Shown here: in pieces, positions 1-11,018 of the stretch
How the letters are laid out: the number at the start of each line of letters is the position of its first letter
Numbering within the stretch: position 1 is the first letter of the stretch
DNA from: Azolla caroliniana
Lineage: Eukaryota > Polypodiophyta
NCBI GenBank assembly: GCA_043228905.1
Contig: JBHGNT010000001.1
Location: 18,352,001 to 18,416,000, forward strand
DNA length: 64,000 bases
Direction of reading: 5' to 3'
Notes under the pieces: model-generated
Databases searched by the model: none
What the model was told of the DNA's origin: nothing
Seen by the model: the letters and a program-made list of their open reading frames with translations, nothing else
Translations under genes and position numbers: made by a program

Positions 1-415
1 ATTGATATAACGACTCTCGAGGCACCAACCACGGCACGACCTTTGTCCATAGCAAAGGACCTGAAGCCTACCGCAAGGTGAAGGGATTGGACCCCAAGTT
101 TTACCAACACCAAATCAATTTGGCAACGGATGTGAAAACAGTTGATTAGCGACACTACCGTATGATCAGGTTGGGGAGTCTTCGTGGCAGATTGGGGAGT
201 CTTTATGGCTGTCGTCCTGATGTTCGGGTTGAATACCGCCCTAACTATGTTCCAACGCATCATTGTTGAAATTTTTGGCGAGTTCATGCAAGTGTTTCTC
301 GATGAATTTGCGGTTTATGGAACGTGAGTGGATCATTTAGGGCATTTACGACTATGCTTGGAGCGATCTCGTCAAATGTGCGTTTGGGGTCACGAGCGGA
401 GCCCTTCTTGGGCAC
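1..415 (+). pseudogene. Gypsy-1 reverse transcriptase fragment
   Basis: Conceptual translation around 170-415 gives an RT palm signature: a PFGLNTAPTMFQR-like stretch (seen as FGLNTALTMFQRI), then FMQVFLDEF and VDHLGHLRLCLER. The catalytic FLDD appears as FLDE, so an active-site Asp is lost. Stops interrupt every frame. Positions 1-170 carry the preceding palm region in badly broken form. It continues in a different frame into the segment that follows. Confidence 0.7.
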
Positions 416-1320
416 ATAGTGAGCAAAGACGGTATCGCAGTGGATCCCGGAAAAAATAAAGCCATCGTGGAGGCTCCAACCCTATGTAATGCCAAAGCTC
501 TAAGCCGTTTCTTGGGGCTAATTCATTGGCACACCCACATGCTCCGCTATCTGGCGGGTTTCGCTATGCCATTACACGCACTCCTTTCAAGTGGACGGCA
601 ACAAAATATAAGGCATACTTAGCACTAAAAGTAATGCTTACATAGGCTCCACTCGTATAGCCTCCAGTCTGGACGAAGTCATTTCACGTGTTCGTGGATG
701 CATCCGACATAGCCATTGGGAGCCCACTCATGCAGGTAACTGAGCCGAACTAGTATCGGCTAGTGCACTACTCTAGCCGCAAATTAATGGACATCGAACA
801 TAATTACTCCACGACAGAGCGTGCAGCATTAGGAATGATACATAGCATTAACAAATTTTGGAATTATCGGGTTTCGCTATGCCATTACACATAGTGGTGC
901 ATCGCAATCCTTTCAAGTGGATGGCAATGAAATATAAGGCATACTTAGCACTAAAAGTAATGCTTACGCAGGCTCCAGTCGTACAGCCTCCAGTCTGGAC
1001 AAAGTCATTTCATGTGTTCGTGGATGCATCCGACATAGCCATCGGGAGCACACTCATGCAGCTAACTGAGTCGAACTAGTATCAGCTAGTGTACTACTTT
1101 AGCCGCAAATTAATGGACATGGAACGTAATTACTCCACGACAGAGCTTGAAGCATTAGGAATGATATATAACGTTAACAAATTTCAGCATTACCTAGTAG
1201 GCTGAAAGTTCACCTTTCAGGTTGATCACACGTTGATGCTGGCCCGGTGGATGCTACTCTTGCATGAGTTTGAGTTCGAAATACAACACTGGTTAGGGAA
1301 CCAACCGGATCGAAAATGGT
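416..1320 (+). pseudogene. Gypsy-1 RT thumb / RNase H fragment
   Basis: The segment encodes SKDGIAVDPGK (RT-RNase H linker typical of Ty3/gypsy), RFLGLI, then an RNase H start (FHVFVDASDIAIGS) and, near 1225-1310, the RNase H tail (LMLARWMLLLHEFEFEIQH). Part of it is tandemly duplicated (see 555-1183), so the RNase H start appears twice. In-frame TAG codons follow both copies, so no product is expected. Confidence 0.7.
555..1183 (+). repeat. Tandem duplication inside gypsy-1 RNase H (~313-bp unit)
   Basis: CGGGTTTCGCTATGCCATTA begins at 555 and again at 868. The two units stay alignable through the VDASD coding stretch to ACAAATTT near 856 and 1181. The second unit is about 12 bp longer where the sequence before CCTTTCAAGTGGA differs. 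The copies have diverged at many single bases, so the duplication is old. Confidence 0.85.
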
Positions 1321-2142
1321 GAAGAAGCGGTTGAAGGGCACGATGACTTTCCAGATACTGGAATCCTGCGTATTTCAGCAAGTGAGGCCGAAGAAGGCAC
1401 GCACTTCTCAGACAAATGGCTAAAGGAAATGACTTATTTCTTAAGTACATGGTTGCCACCTCCACGCTTGCATACACATGAAAAGAAACATTTGGCGGTT
1501 CGAAACTGGAACTTGTGCCTGCTCGAAGGAATATTGTACCATAAGGGAAGCGACGACATCTGGGGAAGGTGTGTATGCTAGGATGAAAAGAGTATGGTAT
1601 TAAGAGAAGCTTATTGCGGAATAGCAGGGCGTCACTACGCATGGGGAGCAACCACACGAAAGATATGGCAAGGAGGACTCTAGTGGCCAATGACAGAAAA
1701 GGACACCCACACGTATTGTAAAGAATGTGACCTATGTCAGCGAATGGGCCAACCAACAAAGTTAGCATGGATGCCCCATCAACCATTGCTACCACTCGAG
1801 CCATTCCAGAAATGGAGTCTGGATTTGGTCAGACCATTTACTCCAACCGGGGCACAAATAGGTAATAAGTATATCCTAGTGGCTACAAACTAATGTACGA
1901 AATGGGTCGAAGCAAAAGCATTACAAGATAACACGGAGGCATCCATGGCAAGATTCTTATACAAGCACATTTGGTGCCAAATTGGCTGCTATATAGAGCT
2001 AATGAATGACCAAGGAAGCCATTTCCTCAACATAGTAATTCACGAGCTCACCGACCATTACGTCGTAGTTCACATGAAAAGCACGTTGAACTATCCACAT
2101 GCCAATGGACTCGCGGAATCGATGAACAAAACGATCTCGAAC
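1321..2142 (+). pseudogene. Gypsy-1 integrase, N-terminal part
   Basis: The integrase zinc-binding half is recognised by YCKECDLCQRMGQPTK (the CX2C pair) at about 1718-1765, preceded by a degraded His pair. The catalytic core follows (QKWSLDLV, then MNDQGSHFLN, then PHANGLAESMNKT), giving recognisable DDE-region motifs. A TAA interrupts the core at about 1891. Coding stops at 2142 where copia A begins and resumes at 7698. Confidence 0.8.
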
Positions 2143-2901
2143 TGTTGGGAGACAGGTCCCTCCAGATGGGAAGGGAGAAGATCAGTGCCGATGAACAAAC
2201 TCAGCCGAGGCCGAAACCGGATGAGGAGGACCCGGATACGGAGAGCCGGATGGTGCAGGCCCGGTATGAACCGGATGAGGAGTACCCGGCTACGGAGAGC
2301 CGGATGGTGCAGGCCCGTTATGAACCGGATGAGGAGTACCCGGCTACGGAGAGCCGGATGGTGCAGGCCCGGTATGAACCGGATGAGGAGTACTCGGCTA
2401 CGGAGAGCCGGATGGTACAGGCCCGGTATGAACCGGATGAAGAGACATATTCGTAAATATGTTTCTGAGAGCCCATCGAGGCTACTTTTGTAAATAGCCG
2501 AAAAGTCATATTAGTATAAATATGATTTAGGGCAAACTTTTAAAATGGTTGGTTGTTGTCATTCTTCCTTGTTGGTGCAAGAAGAAGAGAGAGCATGCAA
2601 TAGTGTACAGAGAGAGAGAGAGAGAAAGAGGCCGTTGCCTCTGTTGTAACCGCCCTCTGTGGCGAAGATCATGAGCACGAGGTCGTTGCCTCCGTGAACT
2701 CACTGTTGTACATTCTTACATAGTGACAATTTGCAGCCCGTGGGCTGCCGTGGTTTTTTCCCCTAGTTTGGGGATTTCCACGTAAACCTCCTGTGTACTC
2801 TTTCTCCTCTTTGTGTCGTGTTCTATTTCTCGTTTACTGTGTATGAAAAGAATCTCGGTTGTGTCTGAGCGTTGCGCATAAGGAACGTTGGGTTCCCGTC
2901 A
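2143..2901 (+). repeat. Copia A 5' LTR (759 bp) with U3 minisatellite
   Basis: Begins TGTTGGGAGACAGG and ends GGTTCCCGTCA. U3 holds four CCGG-rich ~54-bp tandem units (about 2225-2440), each containing GAGCCGGATGGTGCAGGC or a variant. A TATA box (TATAAATA, 2515-2522) is followed by a GA run, the conserved TTTCCACGTAAAC block near 2778 and CTCGGTTGTGTCTGAG near the end. ORFs across the minisatellite exist only because 54 is divisible by three. Confidence 0.93.
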
Positions 2902-2903
2902 AG

Positions 2904-2915
2904 TGGTATCAGAGC
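2904..2915 (+). other. Copia A primer binding site (initiator tRNA-Met)
   Basis: TGGTATCAGAGC lies two bases after the 5' LTR. This is the usual plant retrotransposon match to the 3' end of initiator tRNA-Met. Confidence 0.93.
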
Positions 2916-2930
2916 AAAATGACACAGAAA

Positions 2931-5900
2931 ATGGACGAATCGTTTGGCGGCATGTTCAAGCTCACCGGCTCCAACTACTCAGTGTGGAAGTCGAAGATGA
3001 GGGACATGCTCATTGTTAAAGACCTCTGGCTGCCGGTTCAGTTCGGGGACAAGAGACCGGACAAAATCGACGCCGCGATGTGGGAGGTGATGCACATGAA
3101 GACAACGGCGTACATACGGTGCTTCATCGACATGATCCTTTACAACAACTTTAATGAAGAGAGCAAGGCTCATGAGCTATGGGAGAAGATCGGCATAATG
3201 TTCCAAAACAAAAATGTTGTTAACCAGGTTTCGGTATTCCGGAAGCTAGTAAGACTCCGGTACCAAGATGGCTCCAGCATGGCGGAGCACATGAATGCCT
3301 TCCAGGGGCTGATACACCAGGCAACGTCATTGGAAGTACCTCTTGCCGATGAGGTACTAGCGCTACTCCTGCTCGGTTCCCTCCCGGATAGCTGGGAGAC
3401 GTTGGTTGTCACTTTGGGCAACACCGGGCCGGAATGAAAACGGTTATCCCTAGCAAGAGTAAAGTCGAGCTTGCTAGATGAGGAGGCGCGTCGGAAGGAT
3501 AAAGATACGAGCTCCGACTCCAAAGCGCTCCTTACCGAATCGGAACGCGGAAGACATAGAAACCGTAGTCCCCAAAACCGGGAGAAGTCGGGGACACGGT
3601 CAAAGTCAAGGGGGAGGCCCACTTGCTTCTACTGCGGCAAGCCGGGTCACTTCCAAAAGAACTGTCGGCATTTCCGTAAAGACAAGGAAACCGACGGTAC
3701 CGATTCGAAGCAAACCCCGGACCGGAACGGTAAAGACCGGAGGGGGCCGGACCGGAAGGGAACGACGACAATCGCGGCAAGTGAAGAGGAGTTGATGCTC
3801 ATCACCGAGGAGAGTGAAATAAACCTTGCCGGCGACGAGATGACCTGGGTGATAGACTCCGGAGCGTCGTTCCACCGTACCCCGGACCGGAAATGCTTCT
3901 CATCCTACTCAGCCGGTGATCATGGCTGTGTCTGGATGGGAAATGAAGGGACATGCCGAATTGTCGGCATAGGAGACGTGTGGCTGACAACACCAACCGG
4001 ATGCAAGTTGCTGCTGAAGGATGTCCGACACGTTCCGGAAGTTCGTCTGAAACCTAATATCAGCCGGTCGGCTAGATGATGAAGGCTACATGGGTAGCAT
4101 CCGGAACGGTGTCATGAAGTTCAGCAAAGGGAGCCTGATTGTGGCTCGGGCCCGGAAGGTAAACAAATTGTAACTGATGAATGCCCGGTTATGTCCGGAA
4201 GAAGTGAACATGGCATCCGACACTGCCGGTGAGCTGTGGCACAAAAGGTTGTGTCATATGAGCGAGAAGGGGATGAAGAGGCTTGCAGACGAGAACCTCA
4301 TTCCATTGAAGAACGTGCACTTGGAGAAGTGCACTGATTGTCTGGCCGGTAAGCAGAACCGGACCTCCTTTCGATCAAGGCCACCGATGAGACGCAATGC
4401 ACCACTGGAGTTGGTGCATACGGATGTGTGTCAAGTAGACACGAAGTCATATGCCGGAGCGCAATACTTCGTGACGTTCATAGATGACCACAGCCGGAAG
4501 CTGTGGGCCACACCGTTGAAGACGAAGGATCAGGTGCTATCCGTCTTCAAAGAGCTCCATGCGAGAGTGGAAAGAGAAACCGGCCGGAAGCTGAAGGCGG
4601 TTCGAGCAGATAACGGAGGAGAGTACCGGGGGCAGTTCGAGGATTACTGCCGCTCGAAGGGAATCCGGCTCGAATTTACCGTGCCGGATACGCCGGAACT
4701 AAACGTACTGGCTGAGAGGATGAACCAAACCATAATGGAGAGGGTCCGGAGTATGCTAGCGCATGCAAAACTACCCAAGAAGTTTTGGGCTGAGGCACTG
4801 TCGACGGCGACATATGTGATTAATAGATCACCCTCAGTACCCTTGGACGGAGACACGCCACAGAGAGTGTGGACCGGTAAGGAAGTATCCTACCGGCATC
4901 TGAAGGTGTTCGGGTGTCTCGCGTCCGTGCATGTAGCTAAGGACCGGAGAGGAAAGCTAGATCCAAAGACCCGGCCATGCATATTCCTCGGTTACGGTGA
5001 CGATGAGTTCGGCTACCGAGTGTGGGACCCGGTCGACAAGAAGGTATTCCGGAGTCGAGATATTATCTTCATGGAGAACAAGATGCTCGCCGACTGGGAG
5101 TCGAAGAAGAAGATAATGAACTCCGAGTCAACTGGTAAGGATAGACTCTACGATGAGCAGACCCAACCGGCAAGAGACTGGTTTGCACTCGAGGAACCAG
5201 CCGGTTACGGTGAGGATACCGAACCGGTAGAAGAAGAAGTAGAGGAAGCTGAAACCGGAACCAGCCAAGAGCCCGAATCGGATTCGGATGAAGAGCAAAT
5301 GGAGGAGCCAGATACCGAAGCCCGAAGACGTAGATATCCTCTCAGAGAGAGAAGGGACCCCCGGAGATTTCTGGATGCAGAGCATGTGCTGCTGACTGAT
5401 GAGGGGGTGTCGGAAAGCTTCGAAGAAGTGAAGGAAGACACCCACAACCGAAAATGGTTAAGTGCCATGCAGGACAAGATGGATTCCCTGCATGAGAACC
5501 ATACATACGAACTGGTGGAGTTGCCGAAAGGAAAGCGGGCACTCCGAAACAGGTGGGTGTACAAGTTGAAACCGGGAGATGCCGCCAACCCCCCGAGATA
5601 CAAAGCCAGGATCGTGGTGAAGGAGTTCCAGCAGAAGAAGGGCGTGGACTTCGACGAGATATTTGCCCCGGTAGTAAAGATGACCTCCATCCGGACGGTG
5701 CTGAGTATAGTAGCAAGCTTGGACCTCGAGGTAGAGCAGCTGGACGTGAAGACGACATTCCTTCACGGCGACCTCGAAGAGGAGATCTACATGCAGCAAC
5801 CGGAAGGATTCGTGGAGAAAGGGAAGGAGCACCTGGTATGCCAGTTGAAGAAGAGCCTGTACAGATTGAAGCGGGCTCCCCGACAATGGTACCGGAAGTT

Positions 5901-6978
5901 CGACTCCTTCATGACCAATCAAGGGTACCACAAGATGTAGGCCGATCACTGCGTGTTTGTGAAGAAGTTCGAAGGAGGCGACTTCCTGATACTCCTTCTA
6001 TACGTGGATGACATGTTGATCGTCGGACGGAACCAAGTCAAAATACGGATGCTGAAGAAGGCTCCCAACCGGACCTTCTCAATGAAAGACTTGGGTCCGG
6101 CAAGACAGATGTTGGGGATGCACATCATTCGGGACCGGTCAGTGAAGCAATTATGGCTGTCACAAGAGAAGTATGTGACAAAGGTGCTTCACCAGTTCAA
6201 CATGTTAGATGCAAAACCGGTCGTATCGACACTTCCGGCAAACTGCAAGCTGTCCGGCAAGCAAAGCCCGAAGACGAAAGGAGAGAAGGCAGATATGATG
6301 AAGATTTCATATGCCTCTGCCGTCGGGAGCTTGATGTACGCAATGGTTTGTACCCGACCGGACATTGGATACGCAGTCGGAGTGGTGAGCCGGTTTATGA
6401 GCAATCCCGGCAAGGAGCACTGGAACACGGTCAAGTGGATACTCCGGTATTTGAAGGGCACTTCAAATATGTGTCTCCGATTCGGCTCCGGAAAACCTCA
6501 ACTGGACAGTTTCACCGATTCGGACATGTCGGCTGATGTGGATACCAGCCGGTCTACATCCGGGTATGTGATGACATATGTAGGGAGAGCTGTTTCGTGG
6601 CAGTCGAGGCTGCAGAAGACGGTTGCATTGTCAACCACAGAGGCGGAGTACATGGCGGCTGTGGAAGCCGGCAAGGAAATATTATGGATGAAGGACTTCA
6701 TCGGAGAGCTCGGTATCCGGCAAGAGGAATACCGACTCCATTGCGACAGTCAAAGTGCCATCCACCTTGCTATGAATGCGGCCTACCATTCCCGGACGAA
6801 GCATATCCAGCGGAGGTATCACTGGATCCGGGAAAGAGTAGATGACCAGGAGTTCGCACTGACGAAGATCCACACGGCCGAGAACGGTTCAGATATGCTG
6901 ACCAAAGTGCTGACACCCGACAAGCTGGACGCATGCCGGAAGAGGATCGTTCTGGTAAGACAACCCATGCCGGAGTGA
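2931..6978 (+). pseudogene. Copia A gag-pol polyprotein, disrupted
   Basis: Starts at ATG 2931 (MDESFGGMF), the site matching copia B; an in-frame ATG also exists at 2919. Gag carries a CCHC knuckle (CFYCGKPGHFQKNC, ~3631-3672). Protease is DSGAS (~3858). Integrase has HKRLCH, CTDC, HTDVC, ADNGGEY and the AERMNQT glutamate. RT has LDVKTTFLHGDL and YVDDML (~6001). RNase H has DSDMSADVDT and CDSQSAIHL. Gag and pol share one frame across the protease. Lesions: TGA at 3435, one inserted A near 4050, TAA near 4171 and TAG at 5938 where copia C has CAG. Many domains remain well conserved, so the element is moderately young. Confidence 0.93.
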
Positions 6979-6988
6979 AGGGGGAGTT

Positions 6989-7692
6989 TGTTGGGAGACA
7001 AGTCCCTCCGGATGGGATGGGAGAAGATCAGTGCCGATGAACAAACTCGGCCGAGGCCGAAACCGGATGAGGAGGACCCGGATACGGACCGGATGGTGCA
7101 GGCCCGGTATGAACCGGATGAGGAGTACCCGTCTATGGAGAGCCGGATGGTGCAGGCCCGGTATGAACCGGATGAGGAGTACTCGGCTACGGAGAGCCGG
7201 ATGGTACAGGCCCGGTATGAACCGGATGAAGAGACATATTCGTAAATATGTTTCTGAGAGCCCATCGAGGCTACTTTTGTAAATAGCCGAAAAGTCATAT
7301 TAGTATAAATATGATTTAGGGCAAACTTTTAGAATGGTTGGTTGTTTTCATTCTTCCTTGTTGGTGCAAGAAGAAGAGAGAGCACGCAATAGTGTACAGA
7401 GAGAGAGAGAGAGAGAAAGAGGTCGTTGCCTCTGTTGGAACCGCCGTCTGTGGCGAAGATCATGAGCACGAGGTCGTTGCCTCCGTGAACTCACTGTTGT
7501 ACATTCTTACATAGTGACAGTTTGCAGCCCGTGGGCTGCCGTGGTTTTTTCCCCTAGTTTGGGGTTTTCCACGTAAACGTCCTGTGTACTCTTTCTCCTC
7601 TTTGTGTCGTGTTCTATTTCCCGTTTTCTGTGTATGAAAAGAATCTCGGTTGTGGCTGAGCGTTGCGCATAAGGAACGTTGGGTTCCCGTCA
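6989..7692 (+). repeat. Copia A 3' LTR (704 bp)
   Basis: Preceded by purine tract AGGGGGAGTT (6979-6988), directly after the pol stop. It is near identical to the 5' LTR apart from three U3 minisatellite units instead of four, a 6-bp deletion in the first unit, and scattered substitutions. Ends CCCGTCA, followed by the CGAAC target duplication. Confidence 0.93.
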
Positions 7693-7697
7693 CGAAC

Positions 7698-8142
7698 GTC
7701 CTAAAGGAAATCGTCAACGACAACCACATGGATTGGAACACTAAACTACACAGTGTCCTATGGGCATACCACACTAGTTTCAAGACCAATATCCCATCGA
7801 CTGCATTTCGGCTTCCAACGGAAGGCGTTCGTGGATCGGCACCCCAACACTAACGAGAAATGGTTTAAAGTTGGAAAAGTTTTCCTAGTGTTCCAAACAC
7901 GCATGGGACAGATGCCAGGTAAACTACGATTCAAATGGACCGGACCTTATTGGCTTATAGGCATCGAAAATGGGAGATTCGAGCTAGGCACTCTTGCAGG
8001 AGAAGTATTACGCCAAAAGGTCAACAGGTTTCGGCTGAAGCCGTATTGGGGCCCTATACCATTGAACCCTTTTCGAGTCAATGCAAAAAACAGACCCACT
8101 TCCATGATGGCTACCGAGCAGAATGGTCACAAGCCACATTAA
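7698..8142 (+). pseudogene. Gypsy-1 integrase, C-terminal part
   Basis: Continues the integrase cut at 2142: TNVLKEIVNDNHMDWNTKLH followed by SVLWAYHTSFKT, then after a frame change FQRKAFVDRH and FQTRMGQMPGKLRFKWTGPYW, ending RFRLKPYWGPIPLNPF. The GKLRFKWTGPYW segment is the gypsy integrase GPY/F module. The same sequence type occurs in element G (FQTRMGKMLGKLRFRW). The frame ends with TAA at 8140-8142, so ORF3 downstream is separate from pol. Confidence 0.8.
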
Positions 8143-8270
8143 ACACAACCCTACTAGTAAAAATGTAACATTAGTGTACTATAAGGACAGTCATAACCAT
8201 TAAGCCACGACTATTTAAGAGGTTACATGCAGATGCAACATCCAAGAAAAGAAGTACACACGTCCACACA
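8143..8270 (+). promoter_or_regulatory. Spacer between integrase and ORF3 with a TATA-like box
   Basis: No coding continuity is seen. CTATTTAAGA at 8211-8220 lies about 50 bases before ATGGCTCCCCG at 8271. Element G has a comparable CTATTAATAGG (minus strand, ~47545-47555) between integrase and ORF3. A separate promoter for ORF3 is therefore possible, but it rests only on position and an AT-rich hexamer. Confidence 0.2.
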
Positions 8271-9525
8271 ATGGCTCCCCGAATCTTGAACCCTAAATTT
8301 TGATTCTCACAAAAAGAGGAATCATGCAAGTTCTTTGCGCATTAAAGAAAACTCTTAGCTCCCTTCGCTCACCGCGTTATCATAGAAGTTATGTCGCTCG
8401 AACCGTGCCTTGAACTCGTTCCTCTTGTTCCCCTCACTCCTCTCAACCCATCTCTGAAGACATCATCGGCATGAAGATGGACATCATCTCAGCTCTGCGG
8501 TGATGGCTTCACGACAAGCCTAGACTCGCACGCAGGCTACACCTAGGTAGCAGAAGCGCCACCCCACCCAAACTCGCAAGACATCACAATATTGATACAT
8601 CACAAATGTCAGCATTAGGAAGAAGTTGGGCTTGTCTGGGAGTGGAGAACGCCACTTCAAGATCCCTCTAGGACGGGCTCTTGAGTGTTACTTTGGGGAG
8701 TAGTCTATCTCCGCCAATTACGCTTATAGGGCGAAGGATGTGCTAGATCCTTTCATTCACGAACTTGCGAAGTTTTTACTAGAAGTGGGGTGCGTGCATA
8801 CTAATGCGTATGGGTTGCCGAAATAAAAAGCGACCATCGTCATCGCAACGTTCGAGGGGCAGGCCATAGATTGGGGAGTCATAACTGGGCCGGTTCCACG
8901 CCGGGAAGAAACTTCGCCCCATCATCCAATAGTATTTGAAAATATCATTTTTTCCCTAGGCCCCCCGTCACCCCTCACACAGCCCAACTTGCAATCACGC
9001 CATGACCATCAAAACGCAAGCTCGCCGAACTTGCCACGACCGAGTGGGAGGATGAAGACAGTTCGCAAGGATTGGAACCCGTCGCTTTGCAAGCTGAACA
9101 GCAGCCTAACCCCACCTTGCGAGTCCAACCACGACCTACTACAGATACACACACCAAACAAGAGTAGCCTCCATGAAGCCTGAACCTCAAAATCCAAACG
9201 TAGAAGGCAAGATAGAAAGGGTGGTCGTAGGCTTGTCAAAGACACAGCCCGAAGAACTGAGACAACATTGGAATTGATTCCACAATTACAGCCAATCCTG
9301 ACCGAACAATCGCAACGTGGTAAGGGCGTGCTAACATCCGAGGTGGAAGTGTTGTCGTACCCGGACTTTCCGGACACAACCCACAATTTGGTGCTCTATT
9401 CCAATTTGGCACCACCTTCGCACTGATTGAGCTCTTGGCCACCCAACAAATTAAGGTGTTGCAGCACATGGCGGAGGAGCACACCGAACGCGAGATGATT
9501 GAGCGTGCACTAACATATACAACAA
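8271..9525 (+). pseudogene. Gypsy-1 ORF3, N-terminal half
   Basis: Translation at about 8605-8925 gives LGLSGSGERHFKIPLGRALE, CYFGE, then ANYAYRAKDVLDPFIHEL and TIVIATFEGQAIDWGV, with TAG and TAA breaks. This lines up with element G ORF3 (IGLSEGGIFTINNPTLEQL, KYFGEYS, AYRTQGGEDPLF, LIIATYEGVKVDWPV). A Pro/Ser-rich linker follows, then a helical stretch (about 9430-9520, QQIKVLQHMAEEHTEREMIE) cut by copia II-1. I do not recognise the N-terminal domain. The start is uncertain; 8271 is the first reasonable ATG. Confidence 0.6.
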
Positions 9526-9838
9526 TGTTGAGCGGCAAGCTCAACCGGATCTAGATCAGCTAAATAAGCCTGGCCGGATCGGCATCCAGAAGGATGAGCT
9601 GGTGAGCAAGTGGGTTGGTGAGCTACGCAGCCGGTTAGCCGGATCCATCAGTAATTGGAAGCCTAGTAGCAGACTAGACTACTAGGTAGTTAATGTATCG
9701 TAGTTAGTGTCAGACGCTCGTGTGAGCATTGAAGTACACCATACTTCTGTTAGTCCGTATGGACTTGTATAAAAGTGTTCACGGAACACATACAATGTAT
9801 AGAGTATTACAGAGAATTGTTATTTTTTAATAGAGTCT

Positions 9839-9878
<40 letters not shown>

Positions 9879-9964
9879 GCGTATTGTGTATATTCAAGCT
9901 CTCCATTAAAGCTACGTATTTTCTGTGTTCGGTTTTCTATTGCTTCCGCACGCTATTCTTTAGA
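9526..9964 (+). repeat. Copia II-1 5' LTR
   Basis: TGTTGAGCGGCAAGC start. It contains a TATA-like TTGTATAAAAG near 9767, a (CT)n run at ~9841-9876 and TTTCTATTGCTTCCGCACGC near the end. The terminal CA is mutated (TAGA). Confidence 0.88.
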
Positions 9965-10047
9965 TCGTACCAGAGCGTGAGGGTTGAGAACCTCTGCAGC
10001 CGACATAGCTTGAAAGGAAGACCAACCAAGAAGAACAGGTAAAACCG

Positions 10048-11018
10048 ATGGATAGAGGCATGGCTAGCTCGCTTCCGACATAGAAGCACGACAGAAACAA
10101 CTACACGTCTTGGTACTACAAGATGAACCAATACATGCTCGGGCACGGTTATTGGAGCTATGTTGACGGAGCAAATGGCACAGCACCCGAATCGACACAC
10201 AGAGATTTCCCGGTGTGGGAACAGTCGGCGAGCAGAGTATTGTATTGCTTCGCGTCTTCTGTGGGCGAACAGCTCCTAAGCTACATTTAGGATGCAAAAA
10301 GCCAAAAGATGTTTGGGGAAATCTGAAGAAGATTTTCACCGCAAGCACTACAGCCACGAAGCTTCAACTCCGATCGGAGCTGAGCAACCTACGACAACGT
10401 GACTTGTCGGTGGCAGACTACACCTCCAAAATCAAGGACATTTGCGACTCTCTGGCCTCCATCGATGTGAATATCAAAGAAGCCGATATGTTGCAAACCT
10501 GTCTCGGAGGTTTGGCGCCAAAGTTCGGAGCGTTCCGAACTATTGTGTGTACAAGGGAGAATACATCGTCATTTTTCGACTTACAGTCAATGCTCCTTGT
10601 GGAGGAAAACCACGCCAGTGCATCAACAAGTGGACCCACCGACATCCGGATGCTGTACATGAAGGCAGATCGTCCCTATGGGCGTGGTGGACGAGGCGGG
10701 TCGGCTCACAATTGTAGCGGCCGGCAAGAGTAGGATCGAAGGCACAGAGAACGTGCCTACATCAGTTCCGGACCCTCCACAAGTAGGGGGAGTCAAGGCG
10801 GCACCGGAGGCCGGCAAGCAAAGGCCGACACGGAATGTTGGTACTGTGGTAAAAAGTGCCACAGAGAAAGTGAGTGTTGGAAGCAGCGCGCCGATTCGGA
10901 CAGATCCAGATCCGGCAAAGCCGGTAGAGAGAACTGGCAATACTCGCACTACGCAAAAGGATCGGGAGGATCCAAAACCGGAAAAGCCAGTAAAAGGCCA
11001 GCCTTGGTGTTGAAACAC
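10048..11018 (+). pseudogene. Copia II-1 gag
   Basis: Begins at ATG 10048 (MDRGMASSLPT). The same start appears on the minus strand in element D (MDRGMGSSLPTEKLDRSNY). The body (WGNLKKIFTAST, KLQLRSELSNLR, DYTSKIKDICDSLASI, LGGLAPKFGAFRTIV) is copia-type gag (UBN2-like). A zinc-knuckle region (ECWYCGKKCHRESEC) follows in another frame near 10840, with the usual GH changed to CH. TAG at about 10079 and further shifts break it. Confidence 0.8.

Larger units (their letters stand above)
2143..7692 (+). mobile_element. Copia A: Ty1/copia retrotransposon, family I, full length, inactive
   Basis: A complete structure is visible: LTRs at 2143-2901 and 6989-7692, both starting TGTTGGGAGACA and ending CCCGTCA; initiator Met tRNA binding site at 2904-2915; gag-pol at 2931-6978; purine tract AGGGGGAGTT before the 3' LTR. 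Target duplication CGAAC is perfect (2138-2142 and 7693-7697). It lies inside the integrase of gypsy-1. Domain order PR-IN-RT-RNase H is Pseudoviridae. Premature stops and a frameshift make it non-autonomous today. Confidence 0.95.

Noticed and set aside
2145-2493. Arginine-rich repeat ORFs (MRSTRLRRAGWCRPG type) in copia LTRs, also near 6988-7282, 51598-51758 and 56937-57176
   Set aside because: 54-bp U3 minisatellite units are a multiple of three, so frames stay open by arithmetic; they lie upstream of the TATA box.
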